64,000 nucleotides of DNA from Combretum micranthum (Eukaryota > Streptophyta > Magnoliopsida > Myrtales > Combretaceae). The stretch is from NCBI GenBank assembly GCA_024138025.1, contig JAMXBD010002262.1, positions 62,001 to 126,000 on the forward strand, written 5' to 3'. Under the pieces are notes generated by a model. That model was not told the origin of the DNA and did no database searches. It saw only the letters and a list, made by a program, of their open reading frames with translations. The position numbers and the translations under genes are program-made. Shown piece after piece: positions 56,873-64,000 of the stretch (positions within the stretch are counted from its first letter, which is position 1; each line of letters begins with the position of its first letter).

Positions 56873-58443
56873 TTTCTCAATATAATGGTTTTGTGCGTAA
56901 AAAAAAAAAATTATCTACAAAAATAACCGAACCTTTTAAATTTTTCATCAATGGCCATTTTTGTTGGAATTCGACCAAAACTCCGATAACTTCCTGACGT
57001 GGATAATTATTACACTTAAAAAGAATAATTTCTCTCTACTATGGTTATTTATTCATTTATTCATTTTTTTTACACACTTTCTTCTCTCTCTCTTTTTCTG
57101 CATTGACCCATGCGTGTCTTCTTATTCATGGAGCCGACCACCATTGATGAAGAGGTGCAAGCTCTTCTCCGTCAATTTTTTTCGCTTGCCTCTCTAAATT
57201 CTAGCCATTAGAGCATTAAATATGTTAGCTACTCTTGGATTTAAATCATTTAAAACCCAATTGAAATTTAAACCACCTCCACACTATGATCTTTGTCCTG
57301 GGATAGTACTATAAATGAAATGGTCCCATCAACACAAAGTATTACACTTCCCGATTTTACATAACTTTTTGTAGCTCATGCATATCATAGTCTCATCTCT
57401 TTTTATTCTATAATCAGTTGATATTCTAATTTCTTGTCGTTATTTCAGTTGAATTGGTTTGCCATCATTTAGGAATCTAGTTTGAATCTCTGGCCCTTGT
57501 TGCAAATTAAAAAATCATATTGGAAACTTCGTGGGTTTTGTTCGACCCAAAGGCTATGGTGATGAGAGGATTGGGTTGTTGGTTCATGGACTTTAGCGTT
57601 CAGCCGGTGGAGATGATGTTTGATGGTTCAAGAAGGTTGAAGGCGATGAGATTTGGTTTGGTGAAGGGGATGACTCGAGTTAGAGAGAGAGTGAGAGTGG
57701 AAGACACTGGTAGAAGAAGATAGAAATGAGAAAGAAAGGAAAGAAATGCGAAAATAAAAACCTAGAATTACTATATGACATTACACGGATTTTCTAGAAA
57801 AGTTTTAATCTTTTGTAAAGGGAGAACTTTAAAATAATAATAATAATAGTAAAATCCATCTTAGATGATATGAAAGGGAAGCAATAAATTATGGAAAGTT
57901 TTTATTTTTATTAAGAAATAACAACGAAAAAGTAGAACCTAGGAAAAGTTAATAATAAAGATGAAAGCTTTTTAACTAAATTTTTTACCGAATGGATCAT
58001 ATGAAATAGGGCCAAGACACAATGCAATATACCTAAAATCACAAGATTTTGTAAGAAGAAGAAAGTTGGTGTTGTTGATAATAATGGTGATGTGAGGAAT
58101 GGATTTACTATGGTGTGGTGTGGTTTGTTTTGATTTTTTTTTTTTAATTTGGGTTTGCTTTGAGTTTTTTTTTTTTTTTTTTTGAAGAAGAAGAAGAAGA
58201 AGAAGTAATAGTAGAGAGAGGAAGAGAGAGAGAAGTTAAAAAAAAAAAAGAATAAAGAGAGAGAGAGAAAGATTAAAAAAAAGAAGAAGAAAAAAGTGTC
58301 TTCAAAGATTAAAAAAATATATATTTGTAATATAAATACCCTGCACGTAGCATCTTGTCAGACTTTTGGTTGGATTCTGGCCAAAAGTACCATAAGTGTA
58401 AAATTTAAAAAATTTATGTATTTTTGTGGGTCAGAATTTTTTT
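56873..58443. mobile_element. Possible non-autonomous Mutator-like element
   Basis: The left part (about 56905-57000: acaaaaataaccgaaccttt ... tggaattcgaccaaaactcc ... cctgacgtgg) and the reverse complement of the right part (about 58335-58440: acaaaaatacataaatttttt ... cagaatccaaccaaaagtc ... gctacgtgc) are similar, giving long imperfect inverted ends. The interior has a G-rich open stretch (57520-57723, MVMRGLGCWFMDFSVQPVEMM and following) and AG-rich and T-rich simple runs (57640-58300). No transposase. A 9-bp target duplication was not found. Confidence 0.45.
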
Positions 58444-58605
58444 AGGTATGATTATATTTAATTGAAACTTTTCATATAATTTTAATGACATTTTCTTTGT
58501 CAAAAAATTTATTTGATGGTGATCTAGGTGCTTATTGTATTCCCACATTTAATTTGATGAAAAAGCACAAAAAATCTTATGAAAATAGAGTGAGAGATAA
58601 ACTTA
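58444..58605. repeat. Direct repeat, right copy
   Basis: Partner of 56695-56872; lacks about 12 bp around gtaaagtactctac. The open frame 58485-58679 is part of this repeat and not a gene. Confidence 0.8.
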
Positions 58606-58759
58606 TTAAGATGAATATACTGCTCATGTTACTGCATTTGCAAAGCTTCAATTCCTTCAAAGAAGATGAACTTTGTTGACCGGTTAATGGCCAACCAATA
58701 CATGCCATGTGGCATGTGAATACTCATGCACAGAAGAATAAATGGCACCTTGTGCTTAA

Positions 58760-59539
58760 GTTGAGCGGGTATAGGGTGGGTAGGGTATGAAGCATTACTT
58801 ATACCCTACCCTATAAGGTACATGGTATTAAATTTCATACTCAGAACCTACCATGTGGCTCCTTGTACCCACTCTGCATCGTATAAAATCTATAGGATAC
58901 AGAGTACCTTATGGAACCTATAATTTTTTTAAACGAAATTTCTATATTTTTTTCTTTCATTTTGAAACATCAAGTTTATAGTCTTTAATATGTTTTTATG
59001 TAATATATAATACTATCTTATTTTCATGTATTTAATATAAACAACATGCAGAACGAAATTTAAAAATTAATTTGTTAATATCACAAGTTCTATGATATAT
59101 AGATTCTATTCATGCGTAAAAGTTGAAACCTACCACAAATATTTATGAAACCTATTTATTTGATATTAAAAAAAATTATAAAACTTGTATAAAATTCCAA
59201 AATTTAAAACTTTAAAAACTACTTCTATATATTAATTAATGTTATAATATAAACAACATCTCTATATAATTTGGGAGTTCAAGTATGTATATATAACCAT
59301 AGTTCTTTTAAAATAAAAATAACAAGTCATTTTAAAATAAAATAGTACAAATTCTTTTATAATAAAAGTTTTGAAATGTAGTATACAAATAATAATCTTG
59401 AATATATCTGGTTACAAAATAAATATGAAATATTTTTATTATTATATATTAATTTTATTATGCAATATTTAATAGAGCGGATACCTAATATCCTATAACC
59501 TATACCTTCTATAGTATAGTATAGGTTTCAGGGTAGGTA
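58760..59539. repeat. GGGTAGGGTA-rich repeat, left part
   Basis: Begins with gcgggtatagggtgggtagggtatg, then taccctaccctataagg, and AT-rich sequence to 59460, and ends with atagtataggtttcagggtaggtac. Similar taccctaccctgtggg and ggaccctacccagtcgg phrases occur right of the hAT element (63836-64000), so the hAT probably sits inside this older repeat, possibly another hAT-type element. No coding region. Confidence 0.55.
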
Positions 59540-60411
59540 CAAGCTGAGACCTGTAATGAACTGTCCCCAGTAGTTCTGAACCGTGAAACCGATCTGTAGC
59601 AGATGGTTATGAACCGCTGGAGGACCCGCTAGTTCTGGCGGGTCTACGCAGTTTGTAGTAAGGAACCAGTAGGTATTCCAGGTATGGAACCGCCAATGAT
59701 GAACTGTTACCCGACGATTCATACTCGGATTAGGAACAAAAAAAAAAAAAAAGAATGCTAAAACACTATTGAACCAGCAAGCCCTCACATGCATTTGGAA
59801 CGTTCAACACCATAGAAGAAATAAAAACAAATTTTGAAAGCTGGCACACAGATGGAAAATATGATTAGACTTAAGAGGAACAAGAAATACTGTTAAACCT
59901 GTAGGCCTTGGAATTTGCATGCATTTGGAATGCAATGGTGGAAATAAAAAGAAATAAAAAAAATAAAAAAAAGAAGATGCCAAAAACAGTGGACATTCTT
60001 GAATTAAAAAAAAAAAAGAAAGAAAAACGCCAAAATGGATGTCTGATTCTATAATTGAAGAGAAAATATTCTAAAAGGTAAACAAACAAATGAGGCACTG
60101 TTTGAAAAGAAATATTTGAATTCTGAAAGTTTGAGAATTTGAGAGGTGTGGCTAAAAATAGTGAATGGGCAGGAGTAGTCTAGTAAGGGCCTGGCAAAAA
60201 TTATTTGGCATTGTATAAATTTTCAATGCATCTGTGTAATGAATTTGTACGTATTAGATAGCATAAAGTTTGAACCATGAAGAAATATAATGAACAACCT
60301 GACAATCTGAATTCGGTGCAAATTGACGATTTCAGCGAGTTGAAAAATTTTAACCTATCTGGAATCTTACAAGTTGATGCACATGCACTCACTGTTGCAA
60401 GGAATGAAGCC

Positions 60412-60419
60412 TATATAAA
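60412..60419 (+). promoter_or_regulatory. TATA box upstream of the hAT transposase
   Basis: TATATAAA in gcctatataaattg, 258 bp before the first transposase ATG at 60677. Confidence 0.5.
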
Positions 60420-60676
60420 TTGACGATCTCGTTTTCAAAAATATGAAACAATCCTCTATGTGTTAAATGTCTTATTCCTTTACTCCTCTCAACATTGCTA
60501 TGTACTCATTATAGAAAAATTCAAATATCTAGTACTGACTGTTATTTTTTTACTATCTCGTACAAAAGGGTTACCTACTCATACTTATTTCTTGTATTTG
60601 ATCTTAAATTTCTGATTCTTCTACTCCCACCTATACATTATTACGTAGATCGTATACCAAAAAAAAAAAAAAATCA

Positions 60677-62999
60677 ATGGCTTCTTTTTTCTTTAGTGGT
60701 TCGTCTAAAAAATTTGGAAAGAAAGACAAATTGAAGGGAAAGCTGCCTGAGTGCCAACAAGAGCCTACTATTAATATAGATGATGATGCTGACTGCTATG
60801 TCTTTAATGAGCCCTGGGTGTCTGACCTTGAATTCGTACCTGACCAATTCCCTGCGGTTCCACCCGGTTTTGAGACGTTCAATCCTATTCACCATCATGA
60901 AGGGATGATGACAACTTCTAACATCTAGATTTAGAACTATTACCACAACATGAAGTAGAGGATTATGGCAGTCTGGGTAAGAAATACACCCTTCTGTCAA
61001 GGCAAACCCATCCACCAAGCCACCTTGACCATATAAGTCTAATATGTTTACAAAACATTTTAGGAAGGTCAAAGGGCCAAACGGGAAAACTAGGGTGCAT
61101 TGCAATTATTGCAATGCAAACTATGCCTTTTCGAAAGGAGATGGATATGACAGTCTTTCCAAACATCTAAAATCGAAGCATCCTAGCAAGTATGGTATGG
61201 ATCCGTCACAATAGCAAATATCATGGTCCGATTCCAAAAAAGAAGCAAGGTTGTGGCAATTCAAGGAGGAACCATATCGTGATCCTCTGGTGCAAATGAT
61301 AAGCGTGCTGCATTTGGGTTTTAATGCCAACGAAAATGCAAATCTTGTATATTACCATCAAGAGACTCTATAGCCACAAGCTCCTAAATGGATTGCTTTG
61401 ACAATGAAACGACATTATCTAAAATTGTACGGGAGGGGTAAGATGTAGCTACAAGCTATTTTCGTTGATCTTGATATATGTGTCTCCATTTGTTCCGACA
61501 TTTAGACTGATAGATGGGGTGAAAGTTCCTACATGGGGATTACATCTCATTGGATTGATCGGCACTGGGTGATGCATAAGAGATTGATTGCATTGTGGAA
61601 AATGGATGGAGCCCATACGATGCAGAACATATATGCAACAATAAGGACAATTCTTGATGAATACAATTTGACCTAAAAAAATTTTTCAATAGGTTTCGAC
61701 AATGTTGTAGCAAATACAACCAGTATTTCTAATCTACAATCGTTATGCCAGCCAACGCTTGGGAGAATCTTTTTTCATATAACATGTGCATGTTATATCT
61801 TAAATTTATGTGTGAATGATGGAATGGAGTCTTTAAAAGTCCATCTCTAATAAAAGTTGTGGTTGACTACATTATGGACCATCCATCGATTAATAGAGAA
61901 TGGCGGAAATGGTGTGGAATGCATGGTCAAAAACCAAAAAAATTCAAAAAAGATGTACAACACCGTGGAATTCGACGTATGAGCTTTTAGCTAGCACGGT
62001 GCCATACAAGGAACTGCTTTGTAGCTTTGCCATTGCACATATACCAAACATACCACTGTATCCCAATGAATGGAATGTCTGTACCAATTTGTTGGAGCTG
62101 TTGAAGGTCTTCTATGACTGCATAAATGTTTTCTCTCGTGTGTACAACCATAGTGTATATCTTTTTTTACTGGAGGCCTGTAACATCATCGGGACTCTTC
62201 AACAGCTAAGATCTGATCCAAATTTGCAAAAGTATGCTAATGATATGGCTCGCAAGTGGTTAAAATATTATAGGAAATTTTCTATGATATACAATGTGGC
62301 ATGGTTGTTGGACCCACACAACAAAGTAGAGGGACTTCGGGAAGTTCTGGATTATTATTATGAACATGTGGACAAGTTGTCCGACACGTAAGACATTTAT
62401 GTAATTTTTGCTAGTAATGTAGTCAAAGAGACAACTAATGTGCTGTTAAATATATATTCTTAATTTAGTACCACATATGGTGGATAGATACCCACTAGTC
62501 CAGCAACCTTAGTTAATGCTCTAATATCAATCACCATAGAGAAGCCCGAAATGGTGCCCTAACACCGGCGGTTCAAGAAGCACAGTGGCATTGGCTAAAG
62601 TGGATCAGATTCATAAATTGACAAATATTTGAACATGACATTTGAGTTTGGTGATGTGATTGATGCATACAACTTTGACATCCTAGACTAGTGGAAACGT
62701 CATAGGGAGACGTTTCCAATACTATCTCGAATCGCTAGATAAGTACTGGTTGCACCTGCTTCAACTGTAGTAGTTGAGCAAGCTTTAAATATTGCGAGGC
62801 GGTAGTTAGATGAGCATAGGTCACGGTATGGACCTACGACAGTTGAGGAACTAGCTCGCAATCATGATTGGACTCGTGCAAAACGACGGCAACAAGACTT
62901 GAAGGACTACTCAAGCGAAGAGGACGAATATTTTAGTGACTTCAACTCCTCCGCGGGGAGCACAACTACAACCTCACCGGGGACTAGTCCAGCCTATTG
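60677..62999 (+). pseudogene. hAT transposase, broken
   Basis: A cut-and-paste transposase that acts in the nucleus. The N-terminal open part is 60677-60928 (MASFFFSGSSKKFGKKDK start). A BED zinc finger lies at about 61060-61185: CNYCNANYAFSKGDGYDSL with KHLKSKHPSKY, giving C-x2-C ... H-x5-H. The middle reads DRWGESSYMGITSHWID, DEYNLT and KNFSIGFDNVVANT, typical RNase H-like core segments of plant hATs with their aspartates. 61900-62391 is open for 163 codons (RCTTPWNSTYELL, VYLFLLEACNIIGTL, NDMARKWLKYYRKF). The hATC dimerisation domain is at about 62660-62860: FDILD, stop, WKRHRETFPILSRIA, then VAPASTVVVEQALNIARR and LDEHRSRYGPTTVEEL. At least eight stops; an acidic serine-rich tail ends at 62999. 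Confidence 0.9.
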
Positions 63000-63234
63000 A
63001 GCATTGAGTTCACATTTAATTGGTTGCTATTATTCTAGATGTTGGTGTTGTCGTCTTGGTTAATGAACTGTGCCATTATGGTTAGTTATTCGTTATTGTA
63101 CTAGTTTGTGTGCTAACTTTATACTGGAAGTAAGATGTAATGCCTGCCCACTAGAATGTACTCGTCGACGTTCGGATGTATGTTAATTTATAGTATGTGT
63201 TTGTTAATAATGTGTTTATGTGCTAACCATTATT

Positions 63235-63725
63235 TTTTTATTGAAATAATTGTGCATATATATTTACAATAATTGTGAAATAATTGGAATTTCTAAATAA
63301 AAAAAAAACATTTGTATATTGTAAAAAAAAAAAGAAAAATTTGCGGTTCATTAAAATAATTATGCATATATATTTAAAATAATTGTGAAATAAGTGGAAG
63401 TTCCAAATGAAAAATAAATTTGTAAATTGTAAAAAAAAAAAATTGTAGTTCATTGAAATAATTGGAATTTCTAAATGAAAAAATAAATTTTTAAATTATT
63501 AAAAAAAATTATGGTTCATTGAAAAAGTTGTGCATATAAATATTTACAATAATTGTCAAATAAATGCAACTTCTAAATGAAAAAATATATATTCCTAAAT
63601 TGTTAGAAAAAAAATTTGCAGTTCATTGACATAATTGCCAATATATATGTGCAAAAATAGTGAAACAATTGGAACTTGTAAATGAAATAATAAATTTGTA
63701 AATGTAAAAAAAAAAAAAAATTGTG
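63235..63725. repeat. Tandem repeat at the 3' end of the hAT element
   Basis: Five units of about 110 bp starting near 63240, 63351, 63451 (shortened), 63514 and 63624. Core: ttcattgaaataattgtgcatatatatttacaataattgtgaaata (by pieces), then ggaa(c/t)ttctaaatgaaaaaataaattt and an A-run of 8-15. Minus-strand open frames here are artefacts of the repeat. Confidence 0.88.
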
Positions 63726-63835
63726 GTTCCTGGTTCCCATGGAATTGTAACAGCTAGAACCGGTGGTTCCATGGAATCGTGAACTGCCCCGGTCTTGGCG
63801 GCGGGTCTAGAACGACTCGAACCGTGATGACCTCT

Positions 63836-64000
63836 ACTCATACCAGTACCCTACCCTGTGGGAATAGGTTCTAAAAAATTTATACATATATGTTATCTCG
63901 TGGCCTTTAATACCCACCTGGACCCTACCCAGTCGGACAGGATCTGGATGGTGTATAGTAGGGTTACCTACTCACTACTTGTTGTTGAGCCCATGAAGTT
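63836..64000. repeat. GGGTAGGGTA-rich repeat, right part
   Basis: ctcataccagtaccctaccctgtggg ... ggaccctacccagtcggac ... gtagggttacc. Its reverse complement resembles 58770-58860 in composition and motif. It continues past the window end. Confidence 0.5.

Larger units (their letters stand above)
59540..63835 (+). mobile_element. hAT transposon with broken transposase
   Basis: Contains a hAT transposase relic (60677-62999). Both subterminal regions are GC-rich against an AT-rich background and carry many ggttc/gaacc motifs: left 59575-59740 (gaaccgtgaaaccg, gaaccgctgg, ggcgggtctac, ggaaccag, ggaaccgcc), right 63722-63830 (ggttcctggttccc, agaaccggtggttcc, ggcgggtctagaac, cgaaccgtg). The ggcgggtcta phrase occurs in both ends. 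The right tip seems to be gatgacctcta; the left tip is near 59550 but I could not pair the tips exactly nor find the 8-bp target duplication. Confidence 0.75.

Noticed and set aside
60674..61330. Minus-strand ORFs opposite the hAT transposase
   Set aside because: The plus strand shows ordered hAT domains including a BED finger; the minus frames are shadows.
63235..63725. CRISPR-like array
   Set aside because: Units are about 110 bp, AT-rich, contiguous, without spacers, and in a plant transposon; it is an ordinary minisatellite.
1..64000. tRNA, rRNA or snRNA genes
   Set aside because: No cloverleaf or rRNA-like sequence was seen; tRNA-Met-like stretches are all primer sites adjoining LTRs.

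Overview
This is AT-rich nuclear DNA of a flowering plant, almost entirely made of decayed transposable elements. The evidence is plant-type Ty3/gypsy and Ty1/copia retrotransposons with tRNA-Met primer sites, an endogenous caulimovirid (plant pararetrovirus) copy, a plant hAT transposon, and relics of a CrRLK1L receptor kinase and a CYP714-like cytochrome P450. No protein-coding gene looks intact. The species cannot be fixed from the sequence.

Layout. 1-6731: 3' part of a gypsy element (called D here) with pol and a 3.64-kb 3' LTR. 7.4-7.6 kb: first P450 fragment. 8342-10579: non-autonomous LTR element E (minus). 10632-12782: CrRLK1L receptor-kinase pseudogene. 13.06-20.4 kb: one copia gag relic (minus) cut into three pieces by non-autonomous element F (13229-15409) and by a 4.6-kb solo LTR H (15627-20224). 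20.4-21.9 kb: 3' end of gypsy element G. 21.9-22.56 kb: second P450 fragment, with a complete 288-bp TRIM in its last coding part.

23.5-56 kb is a four-layer nest. A caulimovirid copy (minus; 23.5-27.8 and 54.4-55.9 kb) is split by gypsy element A (27816-54444). A is split inside its reverse transcriptase by gypsy element B (33423-49294). The 5' LTR of B is split by solo LTR C (34603-36646). The reading order of each outer layer resumes on the far side of the inner one, and imperfect 5-bp target duplications are visible for B and C, and more weakly for A. To the right lies an exon-like segment with splice signals and a TATA box (56.0-56.5 kb), a possible non-autonomous MULE flanked by a direct repeat (56.7-58.6 kb), and a hAT element with a broken transposase (59.5-63.8 kb) sitting in an older GGGTAGGG-rich repeat that runs to the window end.

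The genes do not form a pathway. What links them is insertion history: E, F and G look like related non-autonomous and autonomous members, D, H and B share LTR ends, and A and C share an internal LTR motif. Coordinates of LTRs and target duplications were read by eye; approximate positions are marked as such.
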